Positions 16,129 to 25,105 of a DNA stretch of 64,000 nucleotides are shown piece after piece. The position numbers and the translations under genes are program-made. This stretch comes from Trinickia violacea. GTDB taxonomy: Bacteria; Pseudomonadota; Gammaproteobacteria; Burkholderiales; Burkholderiaceae. The DNA is taken from assembly GCF_005280735.1 (NCBI RefSeq), contig NZ_CP040077.1, positions 2,728,001 to 2,792,000 on the forward strand. Reading direction: 5' to 3'. The notes beneath the pieces are model-generated. The model did no database searches, was not told the origin of the DNA, and saw only the letters and a program-made list of their open reading frames with translations. Numbering within the stretch: the first letter of the stretch is position 1; every line of letters starts with the position of its first letter.

Positions 16129-18825
16129 TCAGCCTGCCTGATCGAGATCCGTCTGGGCCGCCCAATCGAAGTCGCCAAGGCCGCGGTTGCGGCATGCGGC
16201 CTCTCGAGCACGGCTCTGCATCCACGCCGTCAACGCGGCAGCGGGCATCGGTCGCGCAAAGAAATAGCCTTGCGCGACCTGACAGCCTTGCGCTTGGAGA
16301 ATGCGCCTCTGCTCGTCGTTTTCCACGCCTTCGGCCACGATCGTCAAGCGCAGGCTCGTGCCGATTCCCGTCACCGCACTGGCCAGCGCCCGCGCGCCCT
16401 CGTCCGATTCGAGCTCGCGCACGAAGCTCTTGTCGAGCTTCAGTTCGTCGACGGGCAAGCGGTGCAGATAGCTCAAGCTCGAATAGCCGGTGCCGAAGTC
16501 GTCGATCGACAGACCGACGCCAAGCTCGTGCACACGCTTGAGCGTCGCGAGCCCGCCCGAGGCGTTGTCGAGTACGACGTTCTCGGTCACCTCGAGCACC
16601 AGATCGCGGGGCAACAGCCCGCAAGCCGCGAGCGTCTTGGCGATGAGCGCGGGAAGGCGGCGGTCGCAAAAGGTCGTCGGCGACACGTTGACCGACACGT
16701 GCGGGATGACGATGTTTGCAGCGCGCCACTCCGACAATTGGCGGCACGCCTTCTGCAAGATCCCGTGGTCGAGCTCGGTGATGAAGCCGCATTCCTCGGC
16801 GAGCGGCACGAAACGGTCGGGCGGCACGACGCCGAACTCCGGGTGATGCCAGCGCGCCAGCGCCTCGACGCCGTAGATGCCGCCGTCGCTCAAGCGCACT
16901 TGCGGCTGATAGTGCAGTTGCAATTGATCGGCTTGCAGCGCGGCACGCAGCGCCATCTCGAACTTCAAGCGGTCCTGCGCGACGCGGTTCAGCTCGGGCG
17001 TGAAAACCGAAAACCGATGACGCCCCGCCGACTTCGCCTGATACATCGCCATGTCGGCGTGCAGCAGCAGCGTGTTCATGTCATGGCCGTGCTGCGGGAA
17101 GATCGCGATGCCGACGCTCGCGGTCGGCCGCAGCGTCGTGCTGCCGACCGTCACCGGCTCCTGCAGCTCGGCCATGATCCGCTCGCACAGCGCGGTCGCC
17201 TCTCCCGCATCGCAGGGCGAGAGCACGACGACGAACTCGTCGCCCGACAGGCGCCCGACAAAATCCAGCGCGCGCAGGCAGCCTTTCAGCCGTTGCGCGA
17301 CTTCGCAGAGCAAGACATCCCCCGCCGTGTGTCCGAGCGAATCGTTGACGTGCTTGAAGCGGTCGAGATCGAGAAACAGCACCGCGAGCGTGTTGTTCGT
17401 GCGCGCCGCGTTCGCGAGAAGCGACTCCGTATGCGCGATCAGGAAGCCGCGGTTCGGCAATCCCGTCAAGCTGTCGTAGAACGCGAGGCGCCGGATGTTC
17501 TCCTTGCTCGCTTCGCGCTCGAGCGCCAGCGCGCAAAGATTCAAGCTGACGTCGATGAGCCGGCGATGCAGCGTGCCGGGCTCGCGCGTCTCGCGGTAAT
17601 AGAAGGCGAGCTTGCCGAGCACGCGGCCGTCGCTCGAACGGATCGCGTGCGACCAGGCCTGCGCGAGACCGCAGGCTCGTGCCGGCTCCTTGAATTTCGC
17701 CCAGCACGAATCCTCGGGTGCGTCCGCGAACACCATGAGCTTGCCGCCGGAATGGCCGACACCGCACGCTTGCATATCGGGGCCGGCGTCGAGCCCGTCG
17801 ACGGCCTTCGTGTACTCGGGCGGCAAGCCCGGCGCCGCAAGCGTCCAGAGCCGCCCGTCTTGGTCGACGCTGCAGATCGACGCGATGATCTCCGGCGCGA
17901 TGCGCTCGACTTCGAGGCAGATCAGCAGCATGACGTTGAGGATCGGCGCCTCACGCGCCATCGCATTCAGCGCTTTCTGCTGCAGGACCTCGTGCATCTT
18001 GGTGTTCGTGATGTCGGTCCACACGCCCACCATGTTCCTGCACGTGCCGTACTCGTCGTTCACGATGTTGACGACGGCCTGGATCCACAACGGCTTGCCG
18101 CTGCGGTCGTAAATCAGGATCTCGACGCGAAAGCTCTCGCGCGCGGCGAGCCGTTCGCCGATGTACTCGAGCGTTTTCTCGTCGGTGTAGCGCCCGCTCA
18201 CGACACGGCTCGGAACCTTGCCGTACATGTCGTCGAGCTGATAGCCGAGCATGCGCGTGAAGCCGTCGTTGATGTAGATGGTGCGGCCGTCGGGGCCCAC
18301 GACGATGATCGCGCTGTCAGTCTCGTTGACCGCAAGCGAGAGGAGCCGACGCTCTTCGCGCCGCTTGACCTCGTTGGTCACGTCGCGGATGAACGCGGTG
18401 TAGAGAACGCCCGCCGCCGTAAAGACCTTCGAGATCGACATCGATCCCCACCGCACCGTGCCGTCGATGCGCTCGATCACGACTTCGCGGCTCGTTCCGA
18501 CGATGCGGTTCGTGCCCGTATCGCGGTTCGCGCCGACGTATTGGTCGTGCTGCGCACGGATGCCGCGCGGCACGAGCATGCTGACGTTGCGTCCGAGCAC
18601 GTCCGCGCGCGGATAGCCCCATAGCGCTTCGGCGGAAGCGTTGAATAGCGTGACGCAATTGTTCGCGTCGATCACGACGACGGCATCGGCGGCCTGCTCC
18701 AAGGTCTGGATCAGGGTCTCGCGCGCCTGGCTTTCGGTGAGCGGGTGATTCGACGGCAAGGTGGATTCGTCTGCCGAATTCTGTGCAGAGAGGCAAGCAG
18801 CAACGGCGGCTGAGGGCTGGGTCAT
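16129..18825 (-). CDS. DosP-like PAS-PAS-GAF-GGDEF-EAL oxygen/redox-sensing c-di-GMP enzyme
   Basis: An 898-residue cytoplasmic protein with the architecture and sequence pattern of E. coli DosP: PAS-A (~45-160), PAS-B (~165-285), a GAF-like region (~295-450), GGDEF (~460-620) and EAL (~630-880). His93 in GIRAQHDQY aligns with the heme-ligand His77 of DosP, and Arg113 aligns with the oxygen-contacting Arg97. Thr111 replaces the distal ligand Met95. The GGDEF site is SGDEF with an RxxD inhibitory site 5 residues upstream, so it may be active. The EAL motifs (GVEALARW, DDFGTGYSSL, KLDKSF) are intact. Heme binding is inferred from alignment by eye. Confidence 0.85.
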   Translation of the reverse strand: MTQPSAAVAACLSAQNSADESTLPSNHPLTESQARETLIQTLEQAADAVVVIDANNCVTLFNASAEALWGYPRADVLGRNVSMLVPRGIRAQHDQYVGANRDTGTNRIVGTSREVVIERIDGTVRWGSMSISKVFTAAGVLYTAFIRDVTNEVKRREERRLLSLAVNETDSAIIVVGPDGRTIYINDGFTRMLGYQLDDMYGKVPSRVVSGRYTDEKTLEYIGERLAARESFRVEILIYDRSGKPLWIQAVVNIVNDEYGTCRNMVGVWTDITNTKMHEVLQQKALNAMAREAPILNVMLLICLEVERIAPEIIASICSVDQDGRLWTLAAPGLPPEYTKAVDGLDAGPDMQACGVGHSGGKLMVFADAPEDSCWAKFKEPARACGLAQAWSHAIRSSDGRVLGKLAFYYRETREPGTLHRRLIDVSLNLCALALEREASKENIRRLAFYDSLTGLPNRGFLIAHTESLLANAARTNNTLAVLFLDLDRFKHVNDSLGHTAGDVLLCEVAQRLKGCLRALDFVGRLSGDEFVVVLSPCDAGEATALCERIMAELQEPVTVGSTTLRPTASVGIAIFPQHGHDMNTLLLHADMAMYQAKSAGRHRFSVFTPELNRVAQDRLKFEMALRAALQADQLQLHYQPQVRLSDGGIYGVEALARWHHPEFGVVPPDRFVPLAEECGFITELDHGILQKACRQLSEWRAANIVIPHVSVNVSPTTFCDRRLPALIAKTLAACGLLPRDLVLEVTENVVLDNASGGLATLKRVHELGVGLSIDDFGTGYSSLSYLHRLPVDELKLDKSFVRELESDEGARALASAVTGIGTSLRLTIVAEGVENDEQRRILQAQGCQVAQGYFFARPMPAAALTAWMQSRAREAACRNRGLGDFDWAAQTDLDQAG

Positions 18826-19121
18826 GGCGCAAGCATGCGTTCAAAACAGGTCGATGCGTGCGCCGGCAGCGAGCGTGGGAACTCGGCGTGTGCGAAACCG
18901 CTGCATCGTGCGTGCGATCGATCATCCCACGCGGTCGGCGTCGGTTGGACAACACGGGTTTAGCGAATGGAAACAAGCACTCGTCACCGGCGCAGACGTA
19001 CTAACGACTGCGTCAGGAAAATCTGAAGGGTGGCGGCAGTGTTAAGTAATGTCAGATGAATGCGGTGAATTGTCTGCGGAAAGAGAGAGCTCACGAGATT
19101 CGGCCGATGACACACGGCAAT
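18826..19121. other. Intergenic region between the DosP-like gene and the mazEF operator
   Basis: Together with the operator at 19122-19177 this is a 361-bp gap. It must hold the promoter of the DosP-like gene on the minus strand. I found no clear hexamers, FNR box or gene in it. Confidence 0.5.
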
Positions 19122-19177
19122 CAATGTAATAACATTGTGCCTACTCTCGCCACACAGTGGCATAACATTGTACCTAC
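19122..19177. promoter_or_regulatory. mazEF operator repeats
   Basis: ATAACATTGTGCCTAC (19129-19144) recurs as ATAACATTGTACCTAC (19162-19177), one mismatch and a 33-bp period. The first copy overlaps the dyad CAATGT-AATA-ACATTG (19122-19137). They lie just before mazE, as expected for autoregulatory MazE/MazEF sites. Confidence 0.75.
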
Positions 19178-19186
19178 GGTGAAAAC

Positions 19187-19435
19187 ATGAAAACGACGAT
19201 TCGCAGAATGGGAAACTCGCAAGGCGTGCTGATTCCGAAGCCCTTCCTCGCGCAATTGGGATTGGAGGACGAAGTGGAAATGGAAGTCGAAAACGATGCG
19301 ATCGTATTGCGGCGCCCTCGCCACAAAGCCCGTGAGGGATGGGCGGAAGCGAGCAAGGCGATCGCGGAGAGCGGCGACGACACGTTGGTGATGGGCGAAT
19401 TCGGAAACGCCGACGATGCGGAGCTCTCATGGTAG
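19187..19435 (+). CDS. mazE: MazE-type antitoxin (AbrB/SpoVT fold)
   Basis: An 82-residue type II antitoxin. The N-terminal swapped-hairpin DNA-binding domain shows the RRMGNSQGVLIPK signature of the MazE/PemI family. The acidic C-terminal tail should wrap the toxin and be protease-sensitive. It overlaps the toxin gene by 7 bases (ATGGTAG), so the two are translated together. The direct repeats immediately upstream are probable autoregulation sites. Confidence 0.92.
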   Translation: MKTTIRRMGNSQGVLIPKPFLAQLGLEDEVEMEVENDAIVLRRPRHKAREGWAEASKAIAESGDDTLVMGEFGNADDAELSW

Positions 19436-19749
19436 TGCGCGGCGAAGTCTGGCTGGTTTCGCTCGACCCGACGTTGGGAAGCGAGATTCAAAAGACGCGG
19501 CCCTGCGTCGTGGTGTCTCCACCTGAAATGCACGATCATTTGCGCACGGTCATCGTCGCCCCCATGACCTCGAAGGGCCGTCCCGCGCCGTTTCGAATTC
19601 CGGTTACGTTCAAGCGGAAACGAGGTTTGATCCTGCTGGATCAGCTTCGCGCAGTCGACAAACTGCGGCTGATGAAGAAAGAAGGCGCCGTCAGCGATAA
19701 AACGTTGCTGGACACGCTGCGGACCCTGCAGGAAGTGTTCGCGGAATAA
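19429..19749 (+). CDS. mazF: MazF/PemK-type mRNA endoribonuclease toxin
   Basis: A 106-residue toxin of the MazF family, which cleaves mRNA at short single-stranded sequences. The start RGEVWLVSLDPT and the block KTRPCVVVSP with its conserved Arg are the family landmarks, and the C-terminal helix is complete. It begins at the ATG that overlaps the antitoxin stop. Nothing marks it as inactive. The cleavage sequence cannot be predicted. Confidence 0.93.
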   Translation: MVVRGEVWLVSLDPTLGSEIQKTRPCVVVSPPEMHDHLRTVIVAPMTSKGRPAPFRIPVTFKRKRGLILLDQLRAVDKLRLMKKEGAVSDKTLLDTLRTLQEVFAE

Positions 19750-19773
19750 GCAAGACCGCGAGTGCGCGTCGTT

Positions 19774-20415
19774 CTAGAAGCGCTTCGAAATCCCCACCGT
19801 GAACCCATGCGGCAGGATCTGCACGAAGAGCGGCGTTTGGTACAGCGTGGTCACATACCCGACCGCCGTGCCCAATGCCCAGCCGCCGAGCACGTCGGTC
19901 TGCCAGTGCGCCTGGCTTTTCATGCGCGCCACCGAATCGTAGGCAGGCAGAAGTTCGAGCCCCCATATCCAAGGATCGCGCCCCGCGTAGTTGACGATGA
20001 ACGGCGTGACGAAGCTCGCCTGCAGCGTGACTTCGCCGCTCGGGAAGCTGTGGCCGCCGCTGAACCATTGATTCGGACCTTGCTGGGCGCTCGGACGCTG
20101 GCGCCCGAACGCGGCCTGCATTGCGTGCGCGGCAAGCGCGGAAATCGCCGACGAATCGAGCGTCTGCCAGAAGGTGTGACCGAGTTCGTCGTCGTTGCCG
20201 AGCCAGAACGCCCCGCCCAACTCGGTCGCAATCACGCTGTACTCCAACGCAAGCTGGACGTTGCGATTCCAGATGCCGCTCTCGTCCTTGCCGATTTCGT
20301 GATCGATGCCGAGCGGGCCGCCGCCGGCGTGCGCAACCGCCACGCACGATCCCAAGACGACTCCGGCGCCGCACCGCTTGAGCCGGCGACACAGTCGAGA
20401 CGTCTTCCGATCCAT
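19774..20415 (-). CDS. PAP2-family phosphatase-like exported protein
   Basis: A 213-residue precursor starting at ATG 20415 (GAGGT upstream), with an N-terminal hydrophobic segment ending AHAGGG that looks like a cleavable signal. PAP2 motifs are partly kept: RQRP, SFPSGE and AR-x5-H-x3-D. The histidine of PSGH is Glu, and the lysine of Kx6RP is Gln. The nucleophile-type His and the Asp of the last motif remain. The chain ends in phenylalanine after alternating strands, which hints at outer-membrane association. It could act on lipid phosphates such as undecaprenyl- or lipid A-phosphate, or be catalytically altered. Confidence 0.78.
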   Translation of the reverse strand: MDRKTSRLCRRLKRCGAGVVLGSCVAVAHAGGGPLGIDHEIGKDESGIWNRNVQLALEYSVIATELGGAFWLGNDDELGHTFWQTLDSSAISALAAHAMQAAFGRQRPSAQQGPNQWFSGGHSFPSGEVTLQASFVTPFIVNYAGRDPWIWGLELLPAYDSVARMKSQAHWQTDVLGGWALGTAVGYVTTLYQTPLFVQILPHGFTVGISKRF

Positions 20416-20659
20416 AGAGACCTCGCCGGACAAGCATTCGGTGGCGATGTCATGCGTCTGCCGCGCGGCAGCCCGCACCTGGCAAACGATCGGGCAATCC
20501 ACTCCCTCCCCGACCGTCGAGGCGAGTCTACGCCGCGATCCTGAAGAAAAACTGATGCAGCCGGGCGCCGCTTGCGGCGGCGCACGGCGAGCGCAACCTC
20601 GGCGCCAGCGGGCTACACTAGGCGGCATTCCGGGCCTGCCCCCGGAGAGGAAAACGTCG

Positions 20660-21481
20660 ATGATCCACTCCATCCAGTATCAGAAGACTTGCCTCGCCGG
20701 ACTCGACGCGATGCGCGCCGAAAGCGCGCAGAGCTACCCGCGCCACACGCACGATCAATACGGCATCGGCGTCATGGACCGCGGCGTGCACGCGTCGGCG
20801 AGCGACGGCAAAGAAGTGAAAGCCGGTCCGGGCAACCTGATCTTCGTGAATCCCGGCGAAGTGCACGACGGACGCGCGAGCGGCGGCACGTCGCGCATGT
20901 GGCGCATGCTCTATTTCGATCCGGCGCTGATGCTCGACGCGCAAAGCGACGTGCTCGAAGGCGTGGAGCGCCCGTTCGACTTCCCCGCAGCCGTTGCGAT
21001 CGATCCTGTTTTGCAGGGCCTGTTCAACGCGCTCTTTGTGCACGCGACCCGTGACAGCGAGGGTGACGGCACGCCGCTCGACGCGATGGCTTGCGAAGCG
21101 GTGCTCCTGCAACTCGCCGCTCACCTGCGCCAACGCCTCGTCCCGTCGCAGCGCATCGCGCCTTCTGGTCAATCGATCCGCCGCGCGAAGGAGCGCATCG
21201 ATACCGATCCGGCCGCTGCTCTCACGCTCGCCGCACTCGCCGACGATGCGGGTGTGAGCCGCTATCAGCTCCATCGCAACTTCATCCGCGAACTGGGCTT
21301 CGCGCCGCATGCGTACATCCTGCAGCAGCGCATCGCCCTCGCCCGCCGGCTGATCCGCAGCGGGACGCCGCTGGCCGACGCGGCTCTCGCCGCGGGCTTC
21401 TACGACCAGAGTCACCTCAATCGCTGGTTCTTGCGCGTCTTCGGCGTGTCGCCCGGCACGTATGCGCTATCGATGGGTTAA
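20660..21481 (+). CDS. AraC-family transcriptional regulator
   Basis: A 273-residue regulator. An N-terminal cupin-type sensing domain (~1-150, with the HTHDQYGIG and PGEVHDG metal-like motifs) precedes two helix-turn-helix units (~180-273; LAALADDAGVSRYQLHRNF and LADAALAAGFYDQSHLNRWF). The ATG at 20660 is preceded by GGAGAGG. It lies 81 bases before an EamA exporter gene on the same strand; such pairs usually have the regulator controlling the exporter in response to an amino acid or related metabolite. It is divergent from the PAP2 gene. Confidence 0.9.
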   Translation: MIHSIQYQKTCLAGLDAMRAESAQSYPRHTHDQYGIGVMDRGVHASASDGKEVKAGPGNLIFVNPGEVHDGRASGGTSRMWRMLYFDPALMLDAQSDVLEGVERPFDFPAAVAIDPVLQGLFNALFVHATRDSEGDGTPLDAMACEAVLLQLAAHLRQRLVPSQRIAPSGQSIRRAKERIDTDPAAALTLAALADDAGVSRYQLHRNFIRELGFAPHAYILQQRIALARRLIRSGTPLADAALAAGFYDQSHLNRWFLRVFGVSPGTYALSMG

Positions 21482-21562
21482 GCGCTCGCACCGCTCGCAC
21501 ATCCGTCCAAGATCGCCGTCACGCCCCTTGGCAGACTGGGCTCCCTTTCATGGAGCCCGGAC

Positions 21563-22462
21563 ATGTCACACAGGTATCGCGCCTATCTTTGCCTCGCGCT
21601 GGCGATGACCACCGTCGGCAGCACGGTGGTGGCCAGCAAAGTCATCGGCACCGGCTTTTCGCCCTTTGCGGCGACCGCATTGCGCTTCGCCATCGCCTTG
21701 CCGGTGTTTGCCGCGTTGATGGTGGCGACGCGCACCGCCTGGCCGAAGCCCGATCGGCACGACCGCCTCTTGCTGCTCGCGCAGGCTGCGGCGGGCAGCG
21801 TCGGCTACACGGTGTTTCTGATCGCGGGCACGAAGCTCACCTCCGCCGCCGACGCCGGCATCATGGTCGGCACCCTGCCCGCCGTCGCCGCCATTGCGGC
21901 GGCTGTGTTGCTGCGCGAGCCGCTGGCGCCGAAGATGCTGCTGTCGATCGGCCTCGCGACCGCAGGCGTGCTCGTCGTCGCCACCGATCGCGGCGGCCCT
22001 GCCGGCGCCCATTCGCTCGCGGGAGACGGTCTGATTCTCATGGCCGTGTTCTGCGAAAGCGTGTTCATCCTGCTCAACAAGCGCCTGCGCGTGCCGCTCT
22101 CGCCGCTCGCGCTGTCGACGACGATGGCCGCTCTCGGGCTCGCGACGTCGCTGCCGTTCGCGCTGTGGGATGTCGTGCACGGCCGCGTCGCGCTCGACGC
22201 AGCCGCGTTCCTCGGCGTCGCGTACTACGCGCTGGTGCCGACCGTGCTCGGCTTCTGGCTCTGGTATGCAGGCTCCGCGCGCGTATCCGGCGCCGAGGCG
22301 TCGCTCTTCACCGCGGTCGCGCCGGTAGCAGCGGTCGTCCTCTCGTCAGCATGGCTCGGCGAGCGCGTGGGCATGCCGGTCGTCGCCGGATTGATGCTCG
22401 TGATCGCCGCAGTGGCGCTGACTGCGTTGCCCGAGCTAAGACGGCGCGTGAGCGGACCGTGA
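21563..22462 (+). CDS. EamA/DMT-family exporter
   Basis: A 299-residue inner-membrane protein with about ten hydrophobic helices arranged as two repeated EamA units (~10-140 and ~155-290), as in RhaT/YdcZ-type metabolite exporters. Typical landmarks are the glycine/alanine-rich helices and short EPL- and E-R-containing loops between helices. It follows the AraC regulator and is likely controlled by it. The substrate is unknown; amino acids or amines are usual for this pairing. Confidence 0.9.
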   Translation: MSHRYRAYLCLALAMTTVGSTVVASKVIGTGFSPFAATALRFAIALPVFAALMVATRTAWPKPDRHDRLLLLAQAAAGSVGYTVFLIAGTKLTSAADAGIMVGTLPAVAAIAAAVLLREPLAPKMLLSIGLATAGVLVVATDRGGPAGAHSLAGDGLILMAVFCESVFILLNKRLRVPLSPLALSTTMAALGLATSLPFALWDVVHGRVALDAAAFLGVAYYALVPTVLGFWLWYAGSARVSGAEASLFTAVAPVAAVVLSSAWLGERVGMPVVAGLMLVIAAVALTALPELRRRVSGP

Positions 22463-22506
22463 TGAGCGAATCCCGGCAACGCTGCGCAACAATAGACAAG
22501 CGCCGC

Positions 22507-24615
22507 TCAGTGCTTCCCGGCGTGCGTCGTGATCTGAACGAAATCGACCACGACATGCGCCACGCCGTATTTCGCGCTGAGTTGCTTCAAGCGCTGATCG
22601 ACCGCCGACAGATAGTCGGCACGCGGCTCGACATCGGGGCGCAGCGTATCGAAGAGCGGCACGGGCGTGACGAGCAGCACGATCATCTCGGTGCCGAACG
22701 GCTTGCCGATGACCCAATCGCCCGCGCTGCCGACCGTCGCCGAATAGTTCGGCGGCGCCTGATTGTCCTTTTCGCGGCTGCTCGGCACGAGATGCGCGAC
22801 GCTGCCGTCGAGCACGTAATAGTCGACGTAGACGTAGGAATCGAAGCTCGGGGTCGTGAGATCGACGACGAGCGCATCGCCTTCGTTCAATTGCCCGTTC
22901 GGCGCGCGCGTCCGGATGGTCGCCGCGCTCGCGGACGCGGCGGGCGCGGCGTCTGCCACAGGATGATTGGCGCTCCAGTACGGCGAGAACGCCTTGACGA
23001 TGCCGCAGTTGTTCGCACCGACAGGCCGCAAGTCGAGATTCAGCGTGGCGAGGCCCGGCACGCCGTTCAACGCATCGCGCACTTGCGCTCGCCCGACGCG
23101 CGCCTCGACGAAGCCGTGCACGTTCAGCGTATGGCCGTCGACCGACGCGTTCAGCGCGGAACACGGCAGGCCGTCGAGCACAGGCGTCACAGCGGCGAGC
23201 GAGAGCGTTTGAGATTCGGTATTGCCAGGTGCCTGCGCGATCGCGCCCGACGACTGCTGCTGCTGCGGCTGGCCGCTCGTCCCTGCGAATTGCCGATACC
23301 CGAACCAAAGCGCCGCGAGCACCACCACCGCCCCGCCGCCGATCGCGAGAGGCTTGCGCGGAATCCGCTGCGGACTCCGCTTCGGCATCGAGGGCGCCGC
23401 AGACGCTACCGGCGCCGCATGCTTTTCCGTCCCCATGCCTTCGAGAAAACGCGCGACGCTCGGCGTGCGCGACGCGCGATCGAACGACAGCGCCTCGCTA
23501 AGCGTCTTCCATTGCCGCCGGTCGAGGTTCTTGGGACGCTCGGGCTGCCGCTTCTCGCTCCTCGCCTGCGTCGCGGACAGGCGATCGAACGGGTGATGCC
23601 CTGTCAGCAGCTCATACGTCACGCACGCGAGCGCATACACGTCGTCGCGCGGATCGGGCTCGCGGTGCTCAAACATCTCGGGGCTCGCGTAAGCGGGCGT
23701 GATGCCGCCGAGGCTGGCCGGATCGAAGATCGTGACGTCGGTGTCTTCGTCCGGACGCTGAAACACGCGCGCGATGCCGAAGTCGATCACCTTCACTTCG
23801 CCGCCGTCGGTGATGAACACGTTCGCCGGCTTGAAGTCGCAATGCACGAAGCCGCGTTCGTGCGCGTAGGCGAGCGCGCGGCCCATGCCGTTGATGATCG
23901 GCGACGCCTTCTCGTAGGGCATGCCGGTGAAATCGGGCGCGCGCAGCGTCTTCGAGAGCGGCTTGCCGGACAGGTACTCCATCGTCAGATAGACCATCGG
24001 CCCGTCGCGGTCGAAGTCGTACACGGTGACGATGTTGCGATGCGCGAGCGTCTGCGCCTTGCGCGCTTCGCGCTGCAACGCGATCAGCGAAGTGGGCTGA
24101 CCGCGGAACTGAACGTTCAGCACCTTGATCGCGATGTAGGGCATGCGGTCCGATGCTTCGAGCTTGCGCAGATCGAGCGCCTTGTAGACGGTGCCCATGC
24201 CGCCCACGCCCAGGCACTCTTCGAGCACGAAGCGCCCGTTCAGCGTGTCGCCGATGCCCTTCACCGAGTCGGGATCGGCATTGGGCAAGCTGCTTGGAAA
24301 GGTGTGCGCTCCGGCGGACGGCGCACCCGGGCGCGAGTTCAGCGGCGCAGCGGGCGCGACGACCCGCGTTTCATCGCTTGCGCGATCGGCAAGCGCCGCA
24401 TCGCTTCCGGTCGAGAACTGCTCGATATGGCGCACGACTTCCGCGTAGACCTCGCCGGGCAGCGGTTTTTTCGTCTGCGTCTCGTCGAGCACTTCGCGCA
24501 GCCGCACACCGTTCGCGTGGTCGGCCGCAAGCGCGCGATCGATTTCGTCGAAGAACGCGTCGTGCGACAGAGCCCCGCTCTGGAAGGTTTGGATTAGCTG
24601 CGCAAGGCTTGTCAT
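22507..24615 (-). CDS. Membrane Ser/Thr protein kinase with C-terminal DUF4384-like domain
   Basis: A 702-residue Hanks-type kinase. An N-terminal helical region (1-120) precedes the kinase domain (~128-395): glycine loop LGVGGMGTVYKA, Lys164 in AIKVL, catalytic HCDFKPAN (258-265; HCD instead of HRD), DFG 278-280, and SPE in the activation end. One transmembrane helix (~423-441) leads to a periplasmic part with a DUF4384-like beta domain (~560-690). The start at 24615 has GGAAGG 7 bases upstream. It is divergent from the first peptide gene, and a PP2C phosphatase and an FHA protein lie in the same cluster, so it is the likely signalling input of the peptide export system. Confidence 0.9.
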   Translation of the reverse strand: MTSLAQLIQTFQSGALSHDAFFDEIDRALAADHANGVRLREVLDETQTKKPLPGEVYAEVVRHIEQFSTGSDAALADRASDETRVVAPAAPLNSRPGAPSAGAHTFPSSLPNADPDSVKGIGDTLNGRFVLEECLGVGGMGTVYKALDLRKLEASDRMPYIAIKVLNVQFRGQPTSLIALQREARKAQTLAHRNIVTVYDFDRDGPMVYLTMEYLSGKPLSKTLRAPDFTGMPYEKASPIINGMGRALAYAHERGFVHCDFKPANVFITDGGEVKVIDFGIARVFQRPDEDTDVTIFDPASLGGITPAYASPEMFEHREPDPRDDVYALACVTYELLTGHHPFDRLSATQARSEKRQPERPKNLDRRQWKTLSEALSFDRASRTPSVARFLEGMGTEKHAAPVASAAPSMPKRSPQRIPRKPLAIGGGAVVVLAALWFGYRQFAGTSGQPQQQQSSGAIAQAPGNTESQTLSLAAVTPVLDGLPCSALNASVDGHTLNVHGFVEARVGRAQVRDALNGVPGLATLNLDLRPVGANNCGIVKAFSPYWSANHPVADAAPAASASAATIRTRAPNGQLNEGDALVVDLTTPSFDSYVYVDYYVLDGSVAHLVPSSREKDNQAPPNYSATVGSAGDWVIGKPFGTEMIVLLVTPVPLFDTLRPDVEPRADYLSAVDQRLKQLSAKYGVAHVVVDFVQITTHAGKH

Positions 24616-24792
24616 TCGAACGCCTTCCACTCAGCCTCAGTTGCGCTTCCGTTGCGCATCCCATGCGCCGATGCGCGACGTACTGGAAACGCGGTTCAGG
24701 ACGAAAGTAGCCACACTCTCTTAGACGAAACCGGCCGCGTTTCTTTAAGGATCGGTCTACTTTCCGATCGATACTAGTCTGCGCCAACGCCT

Positions 24793-24808
24793 TGCGCAAT
24801 CGGTGCCC
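24793..24808 (-). promoter_or_regulatory. Tentative sigma-54 promoter for the kinase gene
   Basis: On the minus strand GGGCACCGATTGCGCA keeps GG and GC at the invariant 10-bp separation and the GGCAC core, but the -12 element is GCGC rather than TTGC. It lies 177 bp upstream of the kinase ATG. Confidence 0.3.
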
Positions 24809-24869
24809 GAACTACCCGCGCCGTGCCAAGGCAAACCACGCCGCGTGAATGGCGCATGTCGCAAGACGG

Positions 24870-24895
24870 CCAACACGCCGCCTCGATTGTGTTGG
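24870..24895. promoter_or_regulatory. Candidate activator site (UAS) for peptide gene 1
   Basis: CCAACAC-N12-GTGTTGG is a perfect 7-bp dyad ending 121 bp before the -24 element at 25017. The same dyad recurs at 42441 (same spacer, same distance) and at 30082 (spacer 13). Confidence 0.55.
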
Positions 24896-25016
24896 ATCGC
24901 CAGCGTCATCCGCGGGTTCGAAAACCGGCGTTCAGGGTCGGCCTCGCTCCCCGGGAAGTCACGAAACCCCCTTGTTTCAAGGCTCCGCAACGTTTCTTGG
25001 CCGTTTCGCTCACGAC

Positions 25017-25032
25017 TGGCACACCCTATGCA
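25017..25032 (+). promoter_or_regulatory. Sigma-54 promoter of peptide genes 1 and 2
   Basis: TGGCACACCCTATGCA matches TGGCAC-N5-TTGCA with one mismatch and the invariant GG-N10-GC spacing. It is repeated base for base upstream of the duplicate peptide gene (42301-42316). Confidence 0.75.
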
Positions 25033-25105
25033 GTATAGGAGCCGAGCCCGCAATACTTGCAGCTCAATCACTCGAAGCCCTACTGACTGCCTTTGGAGAA
25101 CTGCC

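Larger units (their letters stand above)
24616..25105. other. Divergent control region, kinase / peptide gene 1
   Basis: A 490-bp gap without a convincing gene. It contains a tentative minus-strand sigma-54 element (24793), a dyad (24870-24895) and a good plus-strand sigma-54 element (25017). Open frames crossing it have no family resemblance. Confidence 0.6.

Noticed and set aside
16042..18624. An 860-codon open frame antisense to the DosP-like gene
   Set aside because: Same reason: the sense gene has clear PAS, GGDEF and EAL motifs, and the antisense protein resembles nothing.
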